From: JAUVXJ01 sp964433755
Lineage (GTDB): Bacteria > Chloroflexota > Anaerolineae > UBA7937 > B3-Chlor
DNA: 64,000 nt
Direction of reading: 5' to 3'
NCBI GenBank assembly: GCA_964433755.1
Contig: CAYSSR010000008.1
Span: forward strand, 1-64,000
The notes beneath the pieces were generated by a model. That model made no database searches and had not been told where the DNA came from. It saw nothing but the letters and a program-made list of their open reading frames with translations. Both the position numbers and the translations under genes were made by a program. Shown here piece after piece: positions 33,424 to 41,964 of this stretch. How positions within the stretch are numbered: the first letter of the stretch is position 1; each line of letters opens with the position of its first letter.

Positions 33424-33699
33424 CTATTTCTTGGCTCTGCGCATCAGCCATAGGAGAATCAGCGCCAAACCCCAGGGGTCGCCGATGGCCGCAACTATCG
33501 CCAGCCACCCCGTGAAGCCAAAGGCCGGCAGGATGAAGATCCACTCCACCAGACCGAGGATCACCAGGGTCGACGCACTGACCAGGACGTCACCCAGCAG
33601 GCCATAGGGCCGCGAGCTCTTTGCCGCCAGCGGTATCCCCCAGCCGGTCAACACTCCTATGAGAAGTAGGACGATCCCTATGAATAGGTTACCCAGCAT
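33424..33699 (-). CDS. Small membrane protein of the exporter operon
   Basis: A 91-aa protein with three hydrophobic segments (NLFIGIVLLLIGVLTGWGI, LVSASTLVILGLVEWIFILPA, LALILLWLMRR). Glycines in YGLLGDVLV faintly recall small GlsB/transglycosylase-associated proteins, but the match is too weak for a name. It lies between the TetR gene and the first permease gene, so it is probably transcribed with the exporter. Its role is unknown; an accessory subunit is possible. Confidence 0.6.
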   Translation of the reverse strand: MLGNLFIGIVLLLIGVLTGWGIPLAAKSSRPYGLLGDVLVSASTLVILGLVEWIFILPAFGFTGWLAIVAAIGDPWGLALILLWLMRRAKK

Positions 33700-33791
33700 G
33701 CTGCTTTCCTCCTATCGCAACTCACGGGTCCGTCGGCACGTGGTAGCAAGGTTGCTCGCGCTCCCACCTTGTTGCCGAATCGAGCCCCAGA

Positions 33792-34415
33792 TCACTCGGT
33801 ATGCTCGGCAGCTCCTTCACCAGTTCCCAGCAAGCTCCGCGCCCCCAGTTCCAGCGATTCCCATATCCTGTCGTCGGCCGCCAACTCTGGCTGAATGAGG
33901 ACCTGCATTCCGAGTCCGTCGCCCATGGCCAGCAGCAAGGCCGACAGATGCTCCGCGGGAATCGCTGGCTTGATGATACCTCTGCTTTCAGCTTCCCTCA
34001 GTCCTTTGGTCACGGAGTCTCTGAGCTGGTGATACAGATCCTGCATCTCGCGGGCCACCATAGCGCTCTCTCGTGCCAGGGTCCAGCATTCCAAACCTAG
34101 GCTAACAAAGGCGGGGTCGTTCAGCAGGATGGTTTGGGTGGCCGTGACCAATACCTTGGCCAGGTCGTCGGCGCTCTCGCTTTGAGCAAACATGGACTCC
34201 ATCAGCGCGAGATAGGCATCGGTACCAGACCGTACGGCCTGAGCGAGCAACTCCTCCTTGCTCTTGAAGTAGTAGTGCAGTAGACCCCGGCTCACGCCGG
34301 CTTCCGCGGCGATCTCGGCGATGGTCGCGGCTGCGTAGCCTCTCTCGCTGATACACCGGCGGGCAGCTTGGAGAATGGCCTGAGCCTTGTCATCCGAACG
34401 TGGTCGAGCAGTCAT
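33792..34415 (-). CDS. TetR-family repressor of the exporter operon
   Basis: A 207-aa regulator with N-terminal helix-turn-helix (ATIAEIAAEAGVSRGLLHYYFKSKEELL) and a helical ligand domain. The start is the ATG at 34415. The frame stays open to 34469, but that start would lie upstream of the -10 element and so could not be on the transcript. A perfect palindrome lies directly downstream of the -10, so autorepression is likely. The gene heads the operon of two adaptors, two ATPases and four permeases, which it probably controls in response to an exported compound. Confidence 0.9.
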   Translation of the reverse strand: MTARPRSDDKAQAILQAARRCISERGYAAATIAEIAAEAGVSRGLLHYYFKSKEELLAQAVRSGTDAYLALMESMFAQSESADDLAKVLVTATQTILLNDPAFVSLGLECWTLARESAMVAREMQDLYHQLRDSVTKGLREAESRGIIKPAIPAEHLSALLLAMGDGLGMQVLIQPELAADDRIWESLELGARSLLGTGEGAAEHTE

Positions 34416-34429
34416 CGTCAATTGTCTCT

Positions 34430-34447
34430 TGGTTGGACGTCCAACCA
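34430..34447. promoter_or_regulatory. Operator palindrome of the first TetR gene
   Basis: Perfect 18-bp palindrome TGGTTGGACGTCCAACCA, one base downstream of the -10 element and covering the expected transcription start. Confidence 0.8.
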
Positions 34448-34448
34448 G

Positions 34449-34477
34449 ATTATACTCCGATGCCACCACGTTGTCAA
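34449..34477 (-). promoter_or_regulatory. Consensus promoter of the TetR-exporter operon
   Basis: On the minus strand: -35 TTGACA (34477-34472), 17-bp spacer, -10 TATAAT (34454-34449), a full consensus match. Confidence 0.9.
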
Positions 34478-34531
34478 GGATCGCCTCGTCTTCTCAAGTT
34501 GCATATCCATACACTATGTCGTAGAGCGCTG

Positions 34532-35653
34532 CTACTCCAGACGCTTATGGAACCTCCTCGAGGCCGCGCCGAAGATGATGACGCCAATGACCGTGATCGC
34601 CATCACGTCTCCTGCCAGGATACGGAGGCCGACGCCCTTCAAGATGATGCCGGTGGATACGGTCAGCATGTATCGGAGCGGTATGACGTAGCTGGCCAAC
34701 TGGAGCGCTCTGGGCATGCCCTCCAAAGGAAAGAGGAACCCTGAAAGAAAGATCGATGGCAGCAAGGTGAAGAAGCTGAGATACATTGCTTCCTGCTGGG
34801 TGCGGGCCATGGTGGATATCAAGATGCCCAAACCGAGAGTGGTGAGAAGAAACAAGGTGGAGATACCCAGGAGCAAGGAGACGCTACCTCGAATGGGTAC
34901 ACCGAACCAGAAGACCCCGAGAGTGAGTACCTCCATCAGGTCGAAGAACGCGATGGCCACGTAGGGCACGATCTTGCCCAGGATCAGTTCGGGGGGGCGG
35001 ATGGGGGTGACCATCAACTGCTCGATGGTGCCCTGCTCACGCTCTCGGACGATGGCCATGGAGGTGAAGAGAGTGGTCATGAACTGTAGGATCAACGGCA
35101 GCAAACCGGGTAGCATGAAGTTGACGCTCTTCATCTCGGGGTTGTACCAGACGCGGGTGTGGACATCCACGCCGGGAAGCGTCTCCAGGGTGAGCCCTAT
35201 GCGCTGTCCCGCCAGTTCCAGGGCCTGAGCCTGGGCTACGGTCTGGGCAGCGGCGAAGGCCGTCGATGCCACTGTCGGGTCGGACCCATCGATCACGAAG
35301 CAGATCGAAGCGCTCAGTTGCTTCTCCAGGTCGTGACCGTAGCCAGAAGGGATGATCAAGCCGGCCCAGTGACTTCCCTTGTCGATGAGCCGGCGGAGTT
35401 CCTCCTCACTGGAAGCGTAGTAGGTGATGTCGAAGTAGTTAGAAGCCTGGTAGGCCTCGATGAGATCGCGGCTCTGCGACGTGAGATCCTGGTCCAGCAC
35501 CACGGTGGGGATGTGATCCACGTCGGTGGTCATGGCGTAGCCCAGCAGCATAAGCTGCACGATAGGCATCAGGAGCATCACGGCCAGGGTGCGTGGGTCG
35601 CGCACGATGTGGATGAACTCTTTGTAGATCACGCGGAGCAATCGACCAGTCAT
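34532..35653 (-). CDS. ABC-2 type permease (pair member C2)
   Basis: A 373-aa permease: MTGRLLRVIYKEFIHIVRD, extracytoplasmic domain with TVVLDQDLTSQSRDLIEAYQ and GLIIPSGYGHDLE, and VREREQGTIEQLMVTPIRPPELILGK before four to five helices. Its ATG overlaps the stop of the permease encoded upstream (ATGA), so translation is coupled. It is very similar to that upstream neighbour, more than to the four permeases of the other operon. No ATPase gene is in this operon; the ATPases at 26752-28747 are the nearest candidates to energise it. Confidence 0.9.
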   Translation of the reverse strand: MTGRLLRVIYKEFIHIVRDPRTLAVMLLMPIVQLMLLGYAMTTDVDHIPTVVLDQDLTSQSRDLIEAYQASNYFDITYYASSEEELRRLIDKGSHWAGLIIPSGYGHDLEKQLSASICFVIDGSDPTVASTAFAAAQTVAQAQALELAGQRIGLTLETLPGVDVHTRVWYNPEMKSVNFMLPGLLPLILQFMTTLFTSMAIVREREQGTIEQLMVTPIRPPELILGKIVPYVAIAFFDLMEVLTLGVFWFGVPIRGSVSLLLGISTLFLLTTLGLGILISTMARTQQEAMYLSFFTLLPSIFLSGFLFPLEGMPRALQLASYVIPLRYMLTVSTGIILKGVGLRILAGDVMAITVIGVIIFGAASRRFHKRLE

Positions 35654-36768
35654 AGCTGTTTCCTAAATCGCGAGGCCGCCAGCCCTAGCATAGCCACGGC
35701 AAAGAGGGCGAGGGCCGCGGCCTCCTCCCAGAGAATGGTGATCCCTGCGCCCTTGAGAATGATGCCGCGCGTGATGATGAGAAGATAGCGGAGCGGGATG
35801 AAGTAACTGACCCACTGTAGCACCTTGGGCATGGCTTCCAGCGGGAAGAAGAACCCTGACAAGAAGACAAAAGGCAGCACCAGGAAGAACATCAAGAACA
35901 TGGCCTCCTGCTGTGTCCTGGCTATCGTGGAGCCCAGCACGCCGATCCCCAGTGAGCTCAGCATGGCCAATAGCCCCAGGGCCAGGAGGAGGAGCACGTT
36001 GCCGTGGATGGGGACCCCGAACCACACCACCGCTATGATCAGCACTTCCATGAGGTTGAAGAGGCTGATGCCGACGTAGGGGGTGACCTTGCCCACGATC
36101 ATCTCCAGGGAGCGCAGAGGGGTCACGATGAGCTGCTCGATGGTTCCTTCCTCCTTCTCTCGGGCGATGGAGAGCGCGGTAAACAGTGTGGACTGCATTT
36201 GCAGGATCATGGCGATGAGGCCGGGGATCATGAAGTTGGCGCTCTTCATGTCGGGGTTGTACCAGACGCGGGTTCGCACATCGATCCCCATCTGCTCATC
36301 CAGGTCGATGCCGTAGAGCCGCTCGATGAGGATGGCAGATTGGGCCTGGGCCACGGTCTGCGCGGCGCTGAAGGCAGTGGCGGCCACGCTGGGTAGGGAC
36401 CCGTCGATGACCACCGTGATGGCTGCTTCGTGATCGGTGGTCAAGGCCTTCCCATAGCCGGTGGGGATGATCATGCCCGCCTTGGCTTGCCCTTCGTCGA
36501 TCGCGAGCCCCAACTCCTCCTCAGTAGACACGTAGGAGACGATGTCGAAGTAATTCGAAGTGCGGTAGGCTTCCACCAGCTCCCGGCTCTGGGACGTACG
36601 GTCCTGGTCCAGCACGACGGTCGGGAGGTGCTCTACGTTCATAATGGCCGTGTAGCCCAGCAGGATCAGCAGGGTCACGGGCATCAAGAACATGATGCCC
36701 AATGACCTGCGGTCCCGCAGGAGGTGGATGATCTCTTTGCGCGTGATGGCTAGGGTGCGTCCTATCAT
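35650..36768 (-). CDS. ABC-2 type permease (pair member C1)
   Basis: A 372-aa permease: MIGRTLAITRKEIIHLLRD, TVVLDQDRTSQSRELVEAYR, AGMIIPTGYGKALTT and AREKEEGTIEQLIVTPLRSLEMIVGK. It shares the distinctive RTSNYFDI/QASNYFDI and WYNPDMKSANFM/WYNPEMKSVNFM segments with the downstream permease, marking the two as recent paralogues. It starts six bases after the stop of the second TetR gene, so TetR and the two permeases are one operon. Confidence 0.9.
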   Translation of the reverse strand: MIGRTLAITRKEIIHLLRDRRSLGIMFLMPVTLLILLGYTAIMNVEHLPTVVLDQDRTSQSRELVEAYRTSNYFDIVSYVSTEEELGLAIDEGQAKAGMIIPTGYGKALTTDHEAAITVVIDGSLPSVAATAFSAAQTVAQAQSAILIERLYGIDLDEQMGIDVRTRVWYNPDMKSANFMIPGLIAMILQMQSTLFTALSIAREKEEGTIEQLIVTPLRSLEMIVGKVTPYVGISLFNLMEVLIIAVVWFGVPIHGNVLLLLALGLLAMLSSLGIGVLGSTIARTQQEAMFLMFFLVLPFVFLSGFFFPLEAMPKVLQWVSYFIPLRYLLIITRGIILKGAGITILWEEAAALALFAVAMLGLAASRFRKQL

Positions 36769-36774
36769 CTACGT

Positions 36775-37413
36775 TCAGGCCCTCTCTTCGGCGGGGCGGA
36801 CTCTCAGGCCATCCAGGAACAGGTCGACCACCTCCGAGACTACTTCTTGTTGCGATAGTCTGTCTAGCGAAGAAGGGTCCCGCAGCCAGAGATAGCCGAA
36901 CGACATCACGGCCCCGATCATGGCGCGACCTACGATCTGGACATCCACCTTACGAAAGACCCCGGCCTTGGTCCTGCTCTCGATCAGTGCACCCAGGTAG
37001 GAGAGGGCCGGCGAGAGGACTTGTTCTGAGTAGACTCTTCTCAGGTCGTCGTCCACCATGACCTCGGGCATCAGTGCTCGAATCAGGTCCATGTGCTCCA
37101 TCAGCAACTGGAAGCGATCGGTGACCATGGCGGTGACGTAGCCCCGTACGCTCGTCTCTACTGGCAGGGCTTCGAGCTGGTACAGGGATTCCAGGGCCAA
37201 CCGCTTGGACATGGCGACGAGTAGATCATACTTGCTGTCGAAGTAGTTGTAGATGGTGCCTTCGGAGACACCTGCTTCAGCGGCGATCTCCTTGGTGGTC
37301 GCGGCCCGGAAGCCCTTGTTGGCGAAAACCCTGGTCGCCGCATCCAGGATCTGGGCTTCCCGTTCCTCTCTCGGGAGCCGCCGTCTGGGTAGTCTTCCTT
37401 CCTGCTCAGTCAT
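36775..37413 (-). CDS. TetR-family repressor of the two-permease operon
   Basis: A 212-aa regulator. The helix-turn-helix is in TTKEIAAEAGVSEGTIYNYFDSKYDLLVAM, preceded by a basic tail (RLPRRRLPREEREAQI). The ATG at 37413 follows AGGAGGTGG; the frame extends to 37455, but that position lies inside the operator. A perfect 18-bp palindrome directly follows the -10 element, as for the other TetR gene, but its sequence differs, so the two repressors probably have separate sites. The likely target is its own operon with two ABC-2 permeases. Confidence 0.9.
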   Translation of the reverse strand: MTEQEGRLPRRRLPREEREAQILDAATRVFANKGFRAATTKEIAAEAGVSEGTIYNYFDSKYDLLVAMSKRLALESLYQLEALPVETSVRGYVTAMVTDRFQLLMEHMDLIRALMPEVMVDDDLRRVYSEQVLSPALSYLGALIESRTKAGVFRKVDVQIVGRAMIGAVMSFGYLWLRDPSSLDRLSQQEVVSEVVDLFLDGLRVRPAEERA

Positions 37414-37440
37414 CGCTCGCCACCTCCTGGGTGATTGTGC

Positions 37441-37458
37441 TGAGTGAGCGCTCACTCA
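37441..37458. promoter_or_regulatory. Operator palindrome of the second TetR gene
   Basis: Perfect 18-bp palindrome TGAGTGAGCGCTCACTCA abutting the -10 element; typical of TetR-type sites. Confidence 0.82.
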
Positions 37459-37486
37459 TTATACGCCGATTATGGAGGTTTGTCAA
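37458..37486 (-). promoter_or_regulatory. Consensus promoter of the TetR-two-permease operon
   Basis: On the minus strand: -35 TTGACA (37486-37481), 17-bp spacer, -10 TATAAT (37463-37458). Confidence 0.9.
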
Positions 37487-37653
37487 GCACCAACAGAAGC
37501 GATGCCGCTGTTGATGATTGCCCTTTGGAGTGGGATGCTGTGGTTTCTGTAGGGTCTGACAGTGCGCAAGGTATCACGGGGGCATGGGCGGCTGGGGCGA
37601 GGTGCGGTATACTGCAAGCGAGCCCTCAACTCTTGGTACAGATCGGGTCTACC

Positions 37654-38313
37654 ATGAACGAGAGCGCAAACACCGCCGTCCTAGGGACACTGAAGACTGA
37701 ATACGGAACGCGTGTGATCAGGCCCAGTTCGTGGGCTGAGGACGAACTGCGCCAACTCCTCGGTGCCACCGAGGATCTGGCCAGGTTCATGGGAGGGCCC
37801 GCCGGGTTTCGTCGCAAGTTGGGAAGGGTGTTCTTGTGGAGAACATCCCGCCGGACATCCATGGCCGCGATGGCCATGCCGCTGATCGACGTCGTGTACT
37901 TCCAAGGAGCCAGTTGGGGAGACCCGCCTGAGTTCAGGTGGCAGACGGTGCACGAACTGGCCCACGTGTGGGACATCCGCTCATTCTTCGGGTTGTCCAG
38001 GGGACTGATGCGTGCGACAGGCAGCAGCTACGGCAGGTTCAGACGACAGCTTCCGATCCCCTTCGAATACAAAGCCGGAGGGCAGTGGCTCGAGGGCCGG
38101 AAGACTCCCCTCAACGGTTTGGAGGACTGGGCGGACTCCGTGGCCACCTACGTCTACCCGGACCACGCCGAGTCGCGACGCCCAGTCCCCAGAGTCATCT
38201 CGCCGGTGCGGTGGGACTACGTGCGCGGGCAGATGCAGGCTCGGGAGGCTTATCCTCCTGGCTGGCTTGACCACTTCCTCAGGCCAGAAGGCGGTGGCCC
38301 GGCTCTGACCTGA
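37654..38313 (+). CDS. Unknown protein with HExxH zinc-peptidase motif
   Basis: A 219-aa protein with no recognised family. TVHELAHVWDIRSFF contains HELAH, the HExxH zinc-binding and catalytic motif of metallopeptidases; GLEDWADSVATYVYP downstream could give the third ligand. There is no signal peptide or membrane helix from the ATG at 37654, so a cytoplasmic role or non-classical export would be needed. The frame is open back to 37444, but that part overlaps the TetR operator. TATACT at 37608-37613 could be a -10, without a good -35. Confidence 0.55.
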   Translation: MNESANTAVLGTLKTEYGTRVIRPSSWAEDELRQLLGATEDLARFMGGPAGFRRKLGRVFLWRTSRRTSMAAMAMPLIDVVYFQGASWGDPPEFRWQTVHELAHVWDIRSFFGLSRGLMRATGSSYGRFRRQLPIPFEYKAGGQWLEGRKTPLNGLEDWADSVATYVYPDHAESRRPVPRVISPVRWDYVRGQMQAREAYPPGWLDHFLRPEGGGPALT

Positions 38314-38352
38314 GTGGCCAGGTAGAGGGCGATCTTGCCTGGCGGCCGACAA

Positions 38353-41300
38353 CTATGACTGTGGCTGACTCACCAATACCGGTGGCTGGCCGAGGTCGAA
38401 CAGGCCTTCTGTGATCAGCTTCAGACACGCGTCGACAGCCGCGGGGTCAAACAGAACGCCCCTGTTGAGGGAGATCTCTTCGAGGGCCTTGTCGATTCCC
38501 AGCGCTGGCCGGTAGGGGCGGTGTCTGGCCATCGCTTCGACCACGTCCGCGACCGCCAGGATCCGTGCCTCTAGCAGAATATCGTCGCCAGCGAGGCCTT
38601 GCGGATATCCAGATCCGTCCATCCTCTCGTGGTGCTGTAGGACGATTTCTGCCACAGGCCATGGAAAGTCGATGGTCTTCAGAATTTCGTAGCCTGCTTC
38701 CACGTGCGTCATGATCAAGAGCATCTCGGTCTCGGTCAGCTTGGATGGCTTGGTGAGGACCTCAGCGGGAAGAGCGATCTTACCCAGATCATGAAGCTGC
38801 CCGGCCACGCGGAGGCCATCTATCCGATCCTCTGGCAGGCTCATCTCTTTGGCCATGGCGCACGCCAGCTCGGTGACAAGTTGCTGATGGCCAGCGGTGT
38901 AGGGGTCCCGGTACTTGGTTGTGGCAGCGAGGGCGGAGACCGCTCCGTCCAAGGTCCGCTCCAGGGTCTCGACGCTCTCGGAGAGCCTCTCCTGCGCCAG
39001 CGTGCGCTCGGCCAGTTCGCGCTGGGCTGCCTCGTACAACGTGGCGTTCTCGATGGCCAGGCCGGCCTGGTTCGCCAGTCCGGTGAGCATCGCCAGTTCG
39101 TCGTCTGAGAATGCAGGCCGGTGCGAGATCAGCGTCAGCACCCCGACGGTCTTCTCCGCGGCCTGGAGCGGCACACATGCAGCAGATTGTGCTCTCATCG
39201 CGCGTGCCATGGCCGAAGCAACCGCGGGACTAACGGAGGGCTGCACACCCTTGACGATGCGTGGGGGATCCCCGCCCCAGGCTTGAAGCTCCCCTGTGAG
39301 GAACGCGTGAGCCATGGGGTTTTCTGCGTCTTCGAGAGGGAGCGAGAATGACTCCAGCTTGAACCCTGTCAGCTTCAGTGCCGCTTCCATGAGCAGACCC
39401 CCCGATGCCGCGGCGAAGACGAGACGCTGCCTGCCCTCGTCAGGCGTTATGATCAGAGACCCCGCGTAGTCGAACGCGGCGGCGGCACCCTGTACGATGG
39501 TGTCTAGCACCGTGGGCAGAGGCTGTGTGCTGCGCAGAGTGCTGTTGATACGCTGTAGGGTCTCCAGATACGTACTGCGCGCTTTCACCTCCTCGTACAG
39601 CCTCGCGTTGTCGATCGCCATCCCGATCTCATGGGCGATGGTCGAAAGCAGCTCGCCGTCGTGAGGGGTGAAGCTCCTGAGGTCTCGGCCAGCCACTACC
39701 AGGAGGCCAGTGGGTACGCCCTTGGACTGGATCAGCGCCAGGAGGTACGAGCTCAGTCCCTCCCGCGCCAGGGTGGCTTCCGCACCCTCCATGAAGCCGC
39801 TGTCTCTCACCAGCAAGTCAGTGACCCGGACTGGCTCCCCTGCCTTGCCCAGCGAAGTGACTCGCTGCATAGTCTCATGCTCCACGTCGAGGGCACTGAC
39901 CTGGGCGACGAACTCCTTGGAAACACCACGATGAGCAGCGAGGGTCAGGTGTCCGGTGGCCTGATCGGCCATGTATATCCCTCCGCACTCGGTTTCCATG
40001 ATCTCCAGGGCCTTCTCAAGTCCGCCATTCACGACGTCGTTCGTGTCCAGGGACCGGCTCAGGGTCTCCGCCAGCGCGTACAGCGCTGAGAGTTCCTCGT
40101 TGTGGCGGAGGGTTTCCAGCTCCATGCGCTTGCGCTCGGTGATGTCAATGTCGGAGACGACCACGCAGTCCAGAGTCTGCTCACAGCCGGGGCTGACCGT
40201 CCATCGACGTGCGATGACTCTCTCCTCTCCCGTCAACGTTCGGGCTCTCGTCTCGGCCTCGAACACGGTGTCGCCCTTAGCGATGGCGAGGACTTCGGCC
40301 TGGAGCACCTCCAGCGGTTGCTCCGCGAAGAGCTGGTGAAGAGAGCGCCGCAGATCCGCTTTGTCCCTTGCCTCGTACAAGCTAATCGCCGCCTGGTTCA
40401 CATCCACGGCTGTCAGCCGGTCTGCCCACCCACCGACGGCCTCGGGGTGGCTCGCCAGGTATGTGCCGAGATCGCTTACTCCTGACGTGTGCAAGCCCTC
40501 GATGTACGTCTTCACTTCGGAATAGTCTAGCTCCCAGAGGGCAACTGGAGAGTTCTCGAAGAGGCCTCGGTACCGGCGCTCTCTCTGAGCCAGTGCCTCC
40601 TCCATGCGTTTTCTTTGCAGACAGCCGGCGAAGTGCCGCGCAATACCTTCCAGACGCTGGACGTCTGAGGGCGCGAAAGGCTCTGGTCGCGAGATCTCGA
40701 ACAAACCGACGGGCTCGCCGTGCAGGATAAGGGGCACGCTGATCAGGCATATTCTGCCCAGTATCCTATGGATCTGGGGGGCAAGTCTCTTCAGCAGCCT
40801 GTTCTCGGTGCACTCGGCAATCATGGCTTGAATGGTATCGGGGTCAGTGATGATCTGGGCTTCCCCGGACTCCAGGATTCCATGATACACCCCGCCTGGA
40901 CTCAGGCGAATCTGTCGTTCACGGATCGCGGTGCCGATCAACTCCTCGATACGCGTCTGGATGGCGGCCGGGAGGCTGAGGTTCTGGATGAGCAGGTATT
41001 CCTTGTCTTCGCTGAGGATGTAGACAGTTGCTCCGTCACATTCATAGGCCGTCTTGACTCTGCCGGACAGCAGCTCCGTGAGGGCCTGGAAGCTGTCACC
41101 CCGATTGACGGCTTCATTGAGCTCGCTGACCAGCATGACGTCTTCCGTACGGTCTTGGAGGGCTTTCTCTGAGCGCTTTCGCTCGGTGATGTCGAAGATG
41201 AGCCCATCGACGTACCTCAGCTCGCTAGGTTCACCGTACACAACCTGAATGATCTCACGGACCCATCGCACCTGATCGTCCTTGCGGACAATGCGGTACT

Positions 41301-41652
41301 CTCTCTCGGTCGTGAAGTTGGGTTGTCCAAGGAGTTGCGATAGATAGCCGGGGAGGTCGTCAGGGTGTATGATCTGATCCCACCTGGGGACACCGGCCAG
41401 GAATTCCTCCTGCGTATAGCCGGTGATCGCCTCTACCGCCCCATGGAAGAAGTAGGGCACGAACTCCATGTCGCCTCGAAAGGCGATGCCCTGGAAGTTC
41501 TCGACGAAAGAGCGGTAGCGTGCCTCGCTTTCTCTCAGGGCCTCCGCAGTCCGCTTGCTTTCGGCTTCCGCCTCCAGGACTCCATCCAGGCGTCGGCGCA
41601 GCTCTCCGAGTTCGTCGAGAAGCCGCTCTTTCGTCCTCTGTTCGTCAGCCAT
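38353..41652 (-). CDS. Multi-sensor HD-GYP protein (PAS-GAF-PAS-GAF-GAF-HD-GYP)
   Basis: A 1099-aa cytoplasmic sensor. An N-terminal coiled coil (KERLLDELGELRRRLDG) leads to PAS (about 37-165), GAF (about 172-347), PAS (about 357-512), GAF (about 522-692), GAF (about 697-877) and HD-GYP (about 917-1085). The HD-GYP has LHDLGKIALP and HHERMDGSGYPQGL with GYP intact, so cyclic di-GMP hydrolysis is expected. ATG 41652 has GGAGG upstream; the frame runs open to 41841. The ends of the protein and the flanking DNA are duplicated in the gene at 41965-42711. Signals could be redox, light or small molecules through PAS/GAF. Confidence 0.88.
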   Translation of the reverse strand: MADEQRTKERLLDELGELRRRLDGVLEAEAESKRTAEALRESEARYRSFVENFQGIAFRGDMEFVPYFFHGAVEAITGYTQEEFLAGVPRWDQIIHPDDLPGYLSQLLGQPNFTTEREYRIVRKDDQVRWVREIIQVVYGEPSELRYVDGLIFDITERKRSEKALQDRTEDVMLVSELNEAVNRGDSFQALTELLSGRVKTAYECDGATVYILSEDKEYLLIQNLSLPAAIQTRIEELIGTAIRERQIRLSPGGVYHGILESGEAQIITDPDTIQAMIAECTENRLLKRLAPQIHRILGRICLISVPLILHGEPVGLFEISRPEPFAPSDVQRLEGIARHFAGCLQRKRMEEALAQRERRYRGLFENSPVALWELDYSEVKTYIEGLHTSGVSDLGTYLASHPEAVGGWADRLTAVDVNQAAISLYEARDKADLRRSLHQLFAEQPLEVLQAEVLAIAKGDTVFEAETRARTLTGEERVIARRWTVSPGCEQTLDCVVVSDIDITERKRMELETLRHNEELSALYALAETLSRSLDTNDVVNGGLEKALEIMETECGGIYMADQATGHLTLAAHRGVSKEFVAQVSALDVEHETMQRVTSLGKAGEPVRVTDLLVRDSGFMEGAEATLAREGLSSYLLALIQSKGVPTGLLVVAGRDLRSFTPHDGELLSTIAHEIGMAIDNARLYEEVKARSTYLETLQRINSTLRSTQPLPTVLDTIVQGAAAAFDYAGSLIITPDEGRQRLVFAAASGGLLMEAALKLTGFKLESFSLPLEDAENPMAHAFLTGELQAWGGDPPRIVKGVQPSVSPAVASAMARAMRAQSAACVPLQAAEKTVGVLTLISHRPAFSDDELAMLTGLANQAGLAIENATLYEAAQRELAERTLAQERLSESVETLERTLDGAVSALAATTKYRDPYTAGHQQLVTELACAMAKEMSLPEDRIDGLRVAGQLHDLGKIALPAEVLTKPSKLTETEMLLIMTHVEAGYEILKTIDFPWPVAEIVLQHHERMDGSGYPQGLAGDDILLEARILAVADVVEAMARHRPYRPALGIDKALEEISLNRGVLFDPAAVDACLKLITEGLFDLGQPPVLVSQPQS

Positions 41653-41964
41653 CGCCTTTGCCTCCGGCCACAACGGGCAGGCTCGCATCTTGGCGTGGAT
41701 GCGACCCTCTATGATAATGGTACTCGCGAGACGGAGACGCAACAAGTGGCGACATAGGCAACGATATTGGCGTGTGACACGGACTGTTGAGGCTTCTCGG
41801 AGGAGGAGAGGGAGGCAGGGATCTTGCGGGAGGAGTGACACACGGAGAGGACTGGTTTCTTGTCCAGATGCCGTCGGATGGGGGAAGGCTTGCGCGAGGA
41901 GCCAGGTGGCTGGCGGGAGCAGTGGCCGACCAGGCGAGGGGCGATCGTGCTTGGCAGCCGCCGA
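41653..41964. other. 312-base spacer carrying one copy of a duplicated upstream region
   Basis: Bases 41836-41905 closely match 42891-42960, including GTCCAGATGCCGTCGGATG. The part next to the gene start (GGCAGG...CATCTTG) also matches the corresponding region before the second HD-GYP gene. No coding gene was seen. Confidence 0.65.

Noticed and set aside
41713..41841. N-terminal extension of the long HD-GYP protein
   Set aside because: This part of the frame lies in DNA duplicated as non-coding upstream sequence of the second HD-GYP gene, and a good ribosome site precedes the ATG at 41652.
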